NCBI GenBank assembly: GCA_964444885.1 | Contig: CAYUIZ010000085.1 | Span: 1 to 13,367 of the forward strand | Direction of reading: 5' to 3' | Source of the DNA: CAYRGQ01 sp964444885 | Lineage (GTDB): Bacteria > Bacteroidota > Bacteroidia > Sphingobacteriales > Sphingobacteriaceae | DNA: 13,367 nt | Shown: in pieces, positions 1-6,969 of the stretch | Position numbering within the stretch: the first letter of the stretch is position 1 | Layout of the letters: every line of letters starts with the position of its first letter | The notes under the pieces: generated by a model | What the model was told of the DNA's origin: nothing | The model's input: the letters and a program-made list of their open reading frames with translations, nothing else | The model's database searches: none | Made by a program: the position numbers and the translations under genes

Positions 1-7
1 CATGCCA

Positions 8-15
8 CAAAAATA
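8..15 (-). promoter_or_regulatory. Possible -7 promoter box for a leftward gene beginning at the window edge
   Basis: Read on the minus strand this is TATTTTTG, a full match to the Bacteroidota -7 consensus TAnnTTTG. It is followed by TGGC and then an ATG at bases 3-1. The same arrangement, box plus four bases plus ATG, is found in front of engB. A -33 element is poor: TTTT at 37-34, with a spacer of only 18. If the ATG is real, a leftward gene begins here and lies almost wholly outside the window. Confidence 0.3.
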
Positions 16-45
16 GCCAAAATTATTTGTTGGAAAACCCTCCGA

Positions 46-215
46 GTGCACGACGGGTGCACGACAAAAATCCGCTTACGTCACTTCGACGACATTAGGA
101 GGAGAAATCTGTGGACATATCCTGCTTAACCATAGATCTCTCCTCATTCCTCGTCGAGATGACGGCATAGTTTGTAAGGAGTTTTTCCACAATAGCGGAA
201 ATCTGTCGTGCACCC
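46..215. repeat. Nested inverted-repeat module 1
   Basis: The outer arms are 55-76 and 194-215, which are inverted copies over 22 bases with about three mismatches and include the perfect 11-mer GTCGTGCACCC. Inside them lies a second long imperfect palindrome, with arms 79-110 and 134-164. Its left arm begins CGTCACTTCGACGA and ends GGAGAAATCT. A shortened direct copy of the border (GTGCACGAC) also sits at 46-54. The inner hairpin resembles the short intergenic palindromes scattered through Bacteroidota chromosomes. The sequence shows the symmetry; calling it a REP- or MITE-like element is inference. Confidence 0.6.
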
Positions 216-218
216 ATA

Positions 219-354
219 CACGACGTATTTCCTTTTCATTACAAAAACACGTTTGTCATCCTGACGACAGGAAGGATCTAAAGGCGTAAAACACCCAAAA
301 TGTAAGATGCTTCATTGCATTCAGCATGACAAAAGGGAAATTTGTCGTGCACCC
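219..354. repeat. Nested inverted-repeat module 2
   Basis: This is a second module directly after the first. The outer arms 219-232 and 336-349 match at 12 of 14 positions and carry the same CACGAC/GTCGTG border; the full border GTCGTGCACCC recurs at 344-354. The inner palindrome has arms 252-279 (TTTGTCATCCTGA...AGGATCT) and 305-333 (AGATGCTTC...CAGCATGACAAA). Its core is therefore a different family from module 1 while the border is shared. At the junction, GTCGTG (205-210) and CACGAC (219-224) can pair as well. Confidence 0.55.
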
Positions 355-490
355 CTTCGTTGTGTTCGGGAAGTATGATTTATGAAAAATACGTACATTA
401 GCAACCAAGGCCCATGGAATGGATATCCGGCACACGCCGGGAAAAGCCACTCCAGCATCGGCCATTAACTTTCAATAAAACAATGCATAT

Positions 491-1192
491 ATGAATATAG
501 ACAGAGTTACGCGTGCTTTCAACAATAAAACTTGGCAGGAGATCAAAGTCAAGGATTCGTGGCAGATTTTTAAGATCATGGCTGAGTTTGTGGACGGTTT
601 TGAAAAACTGGCCAAGATTGGCCCATGTGTATCCATCTTCGGATCGGCGCGTACCTCGCCGGACGACCCATACTATGCCATGGCCGAACAAATCTCACGC
701 TTGCTGACCGAGCGGGGCTACGGCATCATTTCGGGTGGTGGCCCGGGCATCATGGAAGCGGCCAACAAGGGGGCATATGAGGCCGGCGGCAAATCGGTCG
801 GTCTGTCGATCGAACTGCCTTTCGAGGAAGCCCACAACAAGTTTATTGACCGCGACAAATTGCTCGGCTTTAATTATTTCTTCGTGCGAAAAGTCATGTT
901 CATGAAGTATTCGCAGGGCTATGTCATCCTCCCCGGCGGATTAGGCACGATGGATGAGCTATTTGAGGCACTCACGCTGATCCAAACCGGCAAGATCGCC
1001 CGTTTCCCTATCGTGCTGGTTGGCACCGAATTTTACGGGGGGTTGTTTGACTGGATCAAAAACACCATGCTCGCCGAGGGGAAGATCAACCCCGAGGACA
1101 TTAACCTGTACCGACTCGTCGACACGGCGGAAGAGGCTGCCGAGCACATCTTCAGGTTCTACGACAAGTACCTCATCAAACCCAACTTCTAG
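491..1192 (+). CDS. LOG-family (TIGR00730) nucleotide phosphoribohydrolase
   Basis: The 233-residue product belongs to the LOG/lysine-decarboxylase-like Rossmann family. Visible signatures are GSAR at 51-54, GGGPGIMEAAN at 82-92, the Arg-Lys pair at 133-134 and the diagnostic PGGLGTMDE at 148-156. In characterised members these bind the phosphate and ribose and supply the catalytic Arg and Glu that split a nucleoside 5'-monophosphate (including cytokinin nucleotides) into base and ribose 5-phosphate. The older name 'lysine decarboxylase' is wrong for this fold. The protein should be cytoplasmic; bacterial members often act in purine nucleotide salvage, but the substrate here cannot be read from sequence. 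The ATG at 491 gives a normal family length. An imperfect -7 box (TAACTTTC, 466-473) lies 17 bases upstream, and a small hairpin (427-440) lies before it. The gene appears monocistronic, with a probable terminator just downstream. Confidence 0.9.
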   Translation: MNIDRVTRAFNNKTWQEIKVKDSWQIFKIMAEFVDGFEKLAKIGPCVSIFGSARTSPDDPYYAMAEQISRLLTERGYGIISGGGPGIMEAANKGAYEAGGKSVGLSIELPFEEAHNKFIDRDKLLGFNYFFVRKVMFMKYSQGYVILPGGLGTMDELFEALTLIQTGKIARFPIVLVGTEFYGGLFDWIKNTMLAEGKINPEDINLYRLVDTAEEAAEHIFRFYDKYLIKPNF

Positions 1193-1228
1193 CCAAGTCC
1201 TGACTCAGGTTTTCGCGTTGTGCCGCGT

Positions 1229-1258
1229 CGGGGGCTGTTCGCTCCGCTCCCGCTTTTT
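1229..1258 (+). terminator. Probable rho-independent terminator of the LOG gene
   Basis: CGGGGGC (1229-1235) pairs with GCTCCCG (1246-1252) as seven base pairs including one G-U, around a ten-base loop, followed by CTTTTT. It lies 37 bases past the stop codon of the LOG gene. A competing short stem (CCCGC with GCGGG across the T run) slightly weakens the call. Confidence 0.4.
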
Positions 1259-1454
1259 GGCGGGGTTGTCGGTTTTTGCCTCTTTGCCGGTCGGTGGCTG
1301 GGCGCGCTTGTCGACTACGCTCCTGTCCTTTCCCGGATTCTCCTGTTCGGAGTCCGTGGGCGTATGTTTTCGTTGATTTGCCATACGGTTAGAACGGCAA
1401 AACCATCTAATTTGTTTGCCTGCGCTACAATAAACCCTACATTTGGCAAAAATT

Positions 1455-1462
1455 TACTTTTG
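1455..1462 (+). promoter_or_regulatory. -7 promoter box of the GAPDH gene
   Basis: TACTTTTG matches the Bacteroidota -7 consensus TAnnTTTG exactly and ends 11 bases before the ATG at 1474. No TTG is seen at the expected -33 distance (about 1432-1436), so the promoter is incomplete by consensus. If used, the leader would be only about 5-7 bases long. No Shine-Dalgarno sequence is visible. Confidence 0.4.
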
Positions 1463-1473
1463 CTTAGTTTAGT

Positions 1474-2484
1474 ATGCTACATATCGCTATAAACGGATTC
1501 GGACGCATCGGACGCAACACGCTCCGAAACCTGCTCGAACGCAAACCCGTAGGGGTTCGCGTCGTCGCCATCAACGACCTGGCCGACGCGCATACGTTGG
1601 CACATTTATTCAAATACGATTCGGTACATGGCGTATACCCGGGCCAAGTTAGCGTAGCCGACGGCGCCATGGTCATCGACGGTGAGCCCATAACCATGCT
1701 GTGCAAAAACGATCCGGCAGATTTGCCGTGGAAAAGCATGGACGTTGATGTGGTCATTGAGTCTACGGGGAAGTTCACCGCCGCAGACCGGGCCCAGGCA
1801 CATTTGAAGGCTGGCGCACGCCAAGTCATCATCTCGGCCCCGTCAGCAGACCGACAGATCCCGACGATCGTACTGGGTGTCAATGACAGCGACAGCGACC
1901 TGCGCGCTCCTATCCTATCCTGCGCCTCATGCACCACCAACAACGTTGCACCCTTGGTGAAAGTCATTGACGACAACTGGGGTATCACGGACGGGTTTAT
2001 CACGACCGTACATAGCATGACGGGCGACCAAAACCTGCACGATGCCCCGCATCGCGACCTTCGCCGGGCGCGTGCCGCTTCCGCATCGATTATCCCTACG
2101 ACTACCGGGGCCGCCAAAGCGATTACCAACGTGTTTCCCCATCTGGATGGCCGGCTGGGCGGCGCAGGAATCCGTGTGCCCGTACTCAACGGGTCCCTTA
2201 CGGATTTCACGTGCAACGTGCGGGATGTACCCACCGAAGCGCAAATTAACGCGGCATTCAAAAGCGCCGCTGACCAGGAGCTTGCGCAAGTATTGCAATA
2301 CACTGAAGACCCGATCGTGTCCGTCGATATCATTAACAACCCTTATTCCTGCGTCTTCGATGCTTCGCTGACTTCGGTAGTGGGTGGCTTAGTCAAAGTA
2401 GTGGGTTGGTACGACAACGAATATGCGTATTCGAATCGTTTGGTAGACATGCTCGCGCGAATCGCCAACTCGGCCAATACCTAG
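1474..2484 (+). CDS. gap: Type I glyceraldehyde-3-phosphate dehydrogenase (phosphorylating)
   Basis: This cytoplasmic glycolytic and gluconeogenic enzyme oxidises glyceraldehyde 3-phosphate to 1,3-bisphosphoglycerate with NAD+ and phosphate. The 336 residues are full family length. The N-terminal Rossmann fold shows INGFGRIGR (6-14) and the acidic NDL (34-36), whose Asp35 favours NAD over NADP. The catalytic signature SCTTN places the nucleophile at Cys153, with the activating His180 in TTVHS. PTTTGAAKAI (208-217), VPVLNGSLTD (235-244) and the C-terminal GWYDNEYAYS (311-320) are all canonical. The second half of the active-site region is intact, so the enzyme should work. Its TAG stop lies in the palindrome CTAG, which also provides the stop of the oppositely oriented cmk. 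There is thus no intergenic space and no terminator between the two genes. Bacteroidota often have a second gap gene; whether this is the main glycolytic copy cannot be told here. Confidence 0.95.
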   Translation: MLHIAINGFGRIGRNTLRNLLERKPVGVRVVAINDLADAHTLAHLFKYDSVHGVYPGQVSVADGAMVIDGEPITMLCKNDPADLPWKSMDVDVVIESTGKFTAADRAQAHLKAGARQVIISAPSADRQIPTIVLGVNDSDSDLRAPILSCASCTTNNVAPLVKVIDDNWGITDGFITTVHSMTGDQNLHDAPHRDLRRARAASASIIPTTTGAAKAITNVFPHLDGRLGGAGIRVPVLNGSLTDFTCNVRDVPTEAQINAAFKSAADQELAQVLQYTEDPIVSVDIINNPYSCVFDASLTSVVGGLVKVVGWYDNEYAYSNRLVDMLARIANSANT

Positions 2485-3164
2485 CGACCAGGCAATTCGG
2501 AAACGAGGTCTTTAACGAACTGCAGCTGTTCTTCGCGAGTGAGTTGGGTATTGTCAAGTATGACGGCGTCGTGGGCGCGCACCAAGGGGCTCTCCGCACG
2601 CGTTGTATCGATATAATCGCGGTGGGCCAGGTTTTCAAACACCTCTTCGAGGGTCACCGCCTCTCCTTTTGCTTGCAGCTCCAAATAGCGGCGCTCGGCC
2701 CTTACTTTAGAATCGGCCGTCATAAACACCTTGAGATCGGCATCGGGGAAAACCGTGGTGCCGATATCCCGCCCGTCCATCACGATATCGCGTTTTTTGC
2801 CGAGTTTCTGCTGTTGCGCTACCATTGCATGGCGAACCGGCTTGATGGCACTGACCTCACTCACATGGTTAGAAATATGCATCTCCCGGATAGCGTCCGA
2901 CACGTCCTCACCATCGAGAAGAATACGGCTTTGCGTGCCATTGGGCACGAAGTCAAGCTGAATGTTCGCCAGTGCCGATGCAATCGCATCTTCGTCGTCG
3001 AGCGCAATGCCGTGGCGGATGAAGTACAGGGTAACCGCGCGGTACATCGCGCCGCTATCGACATAGACAAAGCCAAGTTCGCGCGCCAGCTCCTTAGCCA
3101 ATGTACTTTTACCACAGGATGAATAGCCGTCTATCGCTATAATCGTATTGGTGCGGGTTGCCAT
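2481..3164 (-). CDS. cmk: Cytidylate kinase
   Basis: This enzyme phosphorylates CMP and dCMP to the diphosphates with ATP, feeding pyrimidine nucleotide recycling in the cytoplasm. The 227 residues match the usual length. The P-loop GYSSCGKST spans 13-21; Cys in this loop is common in Bacteroidota. DSGAMYRA (36-43) is the NMP-binding motif, GRDIGT (131-136) is the CMP-kinase hallmark, and the lid RDYIDTTR (182-189) precedes the conserved SPL (192-194). It is the third gene of the topA operon, starting four bases after the 137-aa gene stops, so it is likely cotranscribed and translationally linked. Its 3' end overlaps the end of gap by four bases in convergent orientation. All key residues are present. 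Confidence 0.95.
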   Translation of the reverse strand: MATRTNTIIAIDGYSSCGKSTLAKELARELGFVYVDSGAMYRAVTLYFIRHGIALDDEDAIASALANIQLDFVPNGTQSRILLDGEDVSDAIREMHISNHVSEVSAIKPVRHAMVAQQQKLGKKRDIVMDGRDIGTTVFPDADLKVFMTADSKVRAERRYLELQAKGEAVTLEEVFENLAHRDYIDTTRAESPLVRAHDAVILDNTQLTREEQLQFVKDLVSELPGR

Positions 3165-3168
3165 TTCG

Positions 3169-3582
3169 TCAATTGTTTCCGCCGATTACCACGCCGGGCT
3201 TGTTGAGGACGGGTACGCGGATTAGGTTATCGTCAATGATGCTTTCGGGCAGAAAAATGTATTTCTTGTCGTAGATCGTGCCGTCGATGTAGTAACTCAG
3301 CCAATATTCGTTTGTCAGCCCAAATACTTGGTCGTCGATCGCCTCGATTTTAGCGTATTCGCCCGGGTCAATGTCGCCAATAAAATGCCTCAGTACAGAA
3401 GTTTTGACTTCCCGGTCATCTTTCAATCCGTATCCTTTGGAGCTGATCATCACATTGCGGATGGGAACGCGTTTCTCGTTGACCAAATAGACGTTCCACA
3501 CCTTACCGCTCGGGGATTCGCTCTCCAATACAACGGCAATGGAAATGTCGGCAACGATATTCTCGGGCAAATCTTCCTTCAT
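3169..3582 (-). CDS. Hypothetical protein, 137 aa, between topA and cmk
   Basis: I do not recognise a characterised family. The product has no signal peptide, no membrane segment and no cysteine. It looks like a small soluble alternating alpha/beta protein: strand-like stretches (DISIAVVLES, VWNVYLVN, EYWLSYYID, KKYIFLP) are separated by charged turns, and it ends with a run of short hydrophobic segments and GGNN. Its ATG overlaps the topA stop as ATGA, and its TGA lies four bases before the cmk start, which indicates translational coupling within a topA-orf-cmk operon. This tight placement and the normal codon pattern make it a real gene. The style suggests a lineage-restricted Bacteroidota protein. 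A role beside topoisomerase or nucleotide metabolism is only guessed from position. Confidence 0.8.
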   Translation of the reverse strand: MKEDLPENIVADISIAVVLESESPSGKVWNVYLVNEKRVPIRNVMISSKGYGLKDDREVKTSVLRHFIGDIDPGEYAKIEAIDDQVFGLTNEYWLSYYIDGTIYDKKYIFLPESIIDDNLIRVPVLNKPGVVIGGNN

Positions 3583-5921
3583 CGTGGCGTGTTTTTTTTG
3601 CGTGCCGGGAATGTCTTTTTCGGCTTTTTGCTATCTTCTTCCTGCCATTTCAATACATCTTCGTAGGTAATGGCATCCACGTCCGCGCCTTTCGGTATTT
3701 TGATGTTTTGCTTGCCGAACCGGATGAACGGTCCCCAGCGCCCATTTTCGATACGCGCATCCGGGTTTTCGTCAAATATCCGGATTACTTTCTCGGCGTC
3801 TTTTTTCCGCTTTTCCTGGATGATGGTCACGGCCGTATCCTCCGTCACGTCATGCACATCAACGTCTTTGGGCAACGAATAGAAAGCGCCATCGTGCCGG
3901 ACGTAAGGCCCAAACCGACCGATAGCAACCACCATGTCCTTATCTTCGAATACGCCGACTTTTTTCGGTAGCTTGAACAATTCCAAGGCCTCTTCGAAGG
4001 TAATCGTCTCAATCATTTGACCCGGCCTCAGGCTGGCGTAGCGTGGCTTCTCCTCGTCGTCTTGGTGGCCGATCTGCACAAGCGGGCCAAACCGACCGAT
4101 CCGCACACTTACCGGCTTGCCTGTTTCGGGATCCACGCCGAGATCACGCTGGCTGGACGCCCGGTCTGCTGTTTCCATCGTGTTTTGCACCTCGCCGTGG
4201 AAAGGACCGTAGAAATCACGGAGCATATCCGTCCAATCTTTTAGCCCTTGGGCGATCTCGTCGAACTCCTTCTCCACTTTTGCGGTGAAGTGGAAATCGA
4301 CAATACCGTTAAAATGCTCCACCAAGAAATCGTTTACTACCATGCCGATATCGGTAGGAAACAGCTTCGAACGTTCCGCACCTGTCATTTCGGTTTTCGT
4401 TGCAGCGGCAATTTCACTGCCCTGAAGCGTCAGGACACGGTAATCCCGCGGTTTGCCTTCCCGGTCTTCACGCACTACATAGCCGCGGTTTTGAATCGTG
4501 GAAATAGTGGGCGCGTAGGTAGATGGACGCCCGATACCTAATTCTTCCAGCTTCTTCACCAAGCTGGCTTCCGTATAGCGGGCAGGCGGGCGCGAAAAGC
4601 GTTCCGTCGCCGTCATATTATCCAAAGTAACGGTTTGTCCCTTCTGCAATGGCGGCAAAAGCGCATTGTCGTTATTTTCTTCGTTGGATTCCTGGTCATC
4701 GTCGGTCGACTCAAAGTACACTTTGAGAAACCCGTCAAATTTCAGCACTTCGCCATTGGCCACCAGCTCCTCTTTCCGGGTGCTCACCCCGATACGGGCC
4801 GTGGTGCGTTCAAATTCAGCTTCGCTCATTTGCGACGCTATGGCGCGCTTCCAAATCAGTTCGTACAGCCTTCGCTCGGCCGACTCGCCTTCGATGGTGT
4901 GCTGGTCGAAATACGTGGGCCGGATAGCTTCGTGTGCTTCCTGCGCTCCCGCCGATTTGGTACGGTACTGACGCCGCTTGTGGTAACGCTCGCCATAGGC
5001 GGTCTGGATTTCCTGTTCAGCGCTCAGCAGGGCCGTGTCGCTCAAGTTTACCGAGTCGGTACGCATATAGGTAATACGCCCCGATTCGTACAGGCGCTGC
5101 GCCACGCTCATCGTACGGGCCACCGAGAAACCGAGCTTGCGGCTGGCTTCCTGTTGCAACGTAGACGTCGTAAACGGCGCTGCCGGATTCCGCTTCGACG
5201 GCTTGGTGTCGAGCGAATTAACCACAAAATCGGCCGAAATGCAGTCTTTTAGAAACTGTTCGGCTTCCTCCGCAGTGGCAAAACGCTGGGGTAATTCGGC
5301 TTTGAAGCGTGCCTTCTTATTCCCTGAATTGAATATCGCAACGATTTTAAAGGCTGCCTCGGCATCAAAACGGTTAATTTCCCGTTCACGATCAACGATC
5401 AAGCGCACGGCGACCGATTGCACGCGACCCGCGGAAAGCGACGGTTTGACCTTGCGCCATAGCACGGGTGACAACTCAAAACCGACCAATCTGTCGAGCA
5501 CCCGACGTGCCTGCTGCGCATTCACCAAATTATAATCAATGCTACGTGGCGATTCGATCGCCCGCAAGATGGCAGGCTTGGTAATCTCGTGGAAAACAAT
5601 TCGTTTCGTGTTTTCCGTTTTTAAACCCAAGGTTTCGAACAAATGCCAGGAAATCGCTTCTCCCTCGCGGTCCTCGTCCGATGCTAGCCATACGGTTTCC
5701 GCATTCTTGGCCAGCTTCTTAAGTTCGCTCACGACGGCCTTCTTGTCCGCTGGCACCTCGTATTTCTGTTTAAAATCGTTGGCGGTGTCTATCGCGTCAT
5801 CGGTCTTTACCAGATCGCGGATATGCCCGTAACTGGATTTGACCAGGAAGTCCTTTCCTAAATATCCTTCTATCGTCTTGGCCTTCGCCGGAGACTCCAC
5901 AATTAATAAGTTTTTTGCCAT
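3579..5921 (-). CDS. topA: DNA topoisomerase I (type IA)
   Basis: This enzyme relaxes negatively supercoiled DNA by transient single-strand cleavage. The 780-residue protein has the N-terminal Toprim domain with Glu9 in VESPAKAKT and the acidic cluster DEDREGE (82-88). The catalytic Tyr285 lies in RITYMRTDS (282-290), and the family motif GIGRPSTYA occurs at 462-470. After about residue 600 come three C-terminal repeats, each marked by GRxGP: GRFGPLVQ (609), GRFGPYVR (668) and GRWGPFIR (727). They end in a Lys-rich tail (KKPKK, ARKK) suited to DNA binding. There are no four-Cys zinc ribbons as in the E. coli enzyme; the only Cys is at 227. An acidic insertion (about 406-419) sits in the core. 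It is the first gene of a three-gene operon, with a promoter candidate about 20-50 bases upstream. Its stop overlaps the next ATG. Confidence 0.96.
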   Translation of the reverse strand: MAKNLLIVESPAKAKTIEGYLGKDFLVKSSYGHIRDLVKTDDAIDTANDFKQKYEVPADKKAVVSELKKLAKNAETVWLASDEDREGEAISWHLFETLGLKTENTKRIVFHEITKPAILRAIESPRSIDYNLVNAQQARRVLDRLVGFELSPVLWRKVKPSLSAGRVQSVAVRLIVDREREINRFDAEAAFKIVAIFNSGNKKARFKAELPQRFATAEEAEQFLKDCISADFVVNSLDTKPSKRNPAAPFTTSTLQQEASRKLGFSVARTMSVAQRLYESGRITYMRTDSVNLSDTALLSAEQEIQTAYGERYHKRRQYRTKSAGAQEAHEAIRPTYFDQHTIEGESAERRLYELIWKRAIASQMSEAEFERTTARIGVSTRKEELVANGEVLKFDGFLKVYFESTDDDQESNEENNDNALLPPLQKGQTVTLDNMTATERFSRPPARYTEASLVKKLEELGIGRPSTYAPTISTIQNRGYVVREDREGKPRDYRVLTLQGSEIAAATKTEMTGAERSKLFPTDIGMVVNDFLVEHFNGIVDFHFTAKVEKEFDEIAQGLKDWTDMLRDFYGPFHGEVQNTMETADRASSQRDLGVDPETGKPVSVRIGRFGPLVQIGHQDDEEKPRYASLRPGQMIETITFEEALELFKLPKKVGVFEDKDMVVAIGRFGPYVRHDGAFYSLPKDVDVHDVTEDTAVTIIQEKRKKDAEKVIRIFDENPDARIENGRWGPFIRFGKQNIKIPKGADVDAITYEDVLKWQEEDSKKPKKTFPARKKNTPR

Positions 5922-5943
5922 GTAAAGTAAACTACCGTTTTTG

Positions 5944-5974
5944 CAAATAAAGGGATTTATTCAGGCATTGGCAA
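5944..5974 (-). promoter_or_regulatory. Candidate promoter of the topA operon
   Basis: On the minus strand TTG (5974-5972), a 20-base spacer and TTTATTTG (5951-5944) resemble the Bacteroidota pattern TTG-N19-21-TAnnTTTG with one mismatch in the -7 box. The box ends 22 bases before the topA ATG, giving a plausible leader of roughly 15-18 bases. The region also forms a weak AT-rich hairpin (5946-5961). Confidence 0.4.
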
Positions 5975-6049
5975 CACGTATCCGTATTTTCGTGGCGCCA
6001 CGGCTCGGGACCCCATACCCCAACCACCTTAAAAAGAAGAGCTTATCCG

Positions 6050-6925
6050 CTAACTAGCGAACGGGTTAACCGTCCATAGAAAAAAGATATCCAGCATGAA
6101 GAAAACAGCAAAGACGACCGATGCCACACCGTTGGTGGTCATAAAAGCACGGTCTACCCGCGACAAATCCGTCGGGTTGACTAGCCGATGCTGGTAAATA
6201 AGCAACGCAATATAAAACAATACACCGAGTCCATAGAACCAGGAAAAGGGCACGTAAGCCATTGGCAACAGCACGAATACGGCCGACAACACGTGCAGCA
6301 CTTCGGACACGCGCATTGCGCGCCTTCTGCCCAGCCACGCAGGTATCGAACTGAGGCCGTGCTCCCGATCGAATTCCTCATCCTGCAAGGCGTAAATAAT
6401 ATCGAAACCGCTGACCCAAAAAAGCACCGCCAGCGCATAAAACACCGGAACTATATCAAATTGGCCTGCCACCACCAAGTATGCCCCGAGCGGTGCCAAG
6501 CCCAGCCCCACCCCCAACACCAAATGGCACAACGGCGTAAAGCGTTTCGTGTAGCTATAGCCCAGCACCACGGCCAATGCCACGGGCGAAAGATAAAAGC
6601 ACACTGGATTGATGAACCATGTGGCTACAACGAATAGGATGCTGTTTGCCACGGTAAACAGTAAAGCCTGCTGCGGACTGACCCGGCCGGCAGGCACGTC
6701 GCGCGTGGCCGTCCGGGGGTTGAGCGCGTCGATATCCCGGTCCAGGTAACGGTTAAAGGCCATGGCCGCATTGCGTGCCAATACCATGCACGCCAGCATC
6801 AATACCAGCTTCAGCCACTCAAACTCGTACACCGTCGTGGTGACGGCGAGAAAAAAGCCAATCACCGCAAAAGGCAAGGCAAATACGCTGTGGGCAAATA
6901 ATACAAGCGAAAAGTATTTTCTCAT
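6050..6925 (-). CDS. UbiA-type polyprenyltransferase (quinone biosynthesis)
   Basis: This integral-membrane protein transfers a polyprenyl chain from its diphosphate to an aromatic ring. At 291 residues it has the usual length and about eight or nine hydrophobic segments. The two Asp-rich Mg-diphosphate motifs are intact: NRYLDRDID (58-66) and QDEEFDREHG (181-190). It resembles proteins annotated as 4-hydroxybenzoate octaprenyltransferase. Because Bacteroidota usually make menaquinone rather than ubiquinone, the true substrate is more likely a menaquinone precursor: a MqnP-like role in the futalosine route is possible, and a MenA-like role less so. It follows engB by 44 bases on the same strand and is probably cotranscribed. 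The start at 6925 places the first transmembrane helix directly after MRKYFS, as is normal for the family. The pathway assignment is inference; the family assignment is firm. Confidence 0.88.
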   Translation of the reverse strand: MRKYFSLVLFAHSVFALPFAVIGFFLAVTTTVYEFEWLKLVLMLACMVLARNAAMAFNRYLDRDIDALNPRTATRDVPAGRVSPQQALLFTVANSILFVVATWFINPVCFYLSPVALAVVLGYSYTKRFTPLCHLVLGVGLGLAPLGAYLVVAGQFDIVPVFYALAVLFWVSGFDIIYALQDEEFDREHGLSSIPAWLGRRRAMRVSEVLHVLSAVFVLLPMAYVPFSWFYGLGVLFYIALLIYQHRLVNPTDLSRVDRAFMTTNGVASVVFAVFFMLDIFFLWTVNPFAS

Positions 6926-6969
6926 CCAAATAACCTCATTCTATAAATTACCGTAACCCGCCAAGGCAC

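Noticed and set aside
46..354. Left-hand repeats, considered as a CRISPR array.
   Set aside because: The repeated units are inverted, not direct, the spacing is irregular and there are no spacer-like segments of equal length.
398..691. A 97-codon minus-strand frame over the start of the LOG gene.
   Set aside because: It is antisense to a conserved gene and has no supporting domain or promoter.
1220..1492. A hydrophobic 90-codon frame between the LOG gene and gap.
   Set aside because: It overlaps the gap promoter and start codon, has no family resemblance, and its hydrophobicity follows from the T- and G-rich bases.
1464..2339. A 291-codon open frame on the minus strand inside gap.
   Set aside because: It is antisense to a fully conserved GAPDH, its translation shows no domain, and long antisense frames are expected from the codon bias of this G+C level.
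2406..3122. A 238-codon plus-strand frame across the end of gap and most of cmk.
   Set aside because: It is the mirror frame of cmk, which has every kinase motif; the translation resembles no protein family.
4635..5252. A 205-codon plus-strand frame inside topA.
   Set aside because: It is antisense to the conserved catalytic region of topoisomerase I and shows no recognisable motif.
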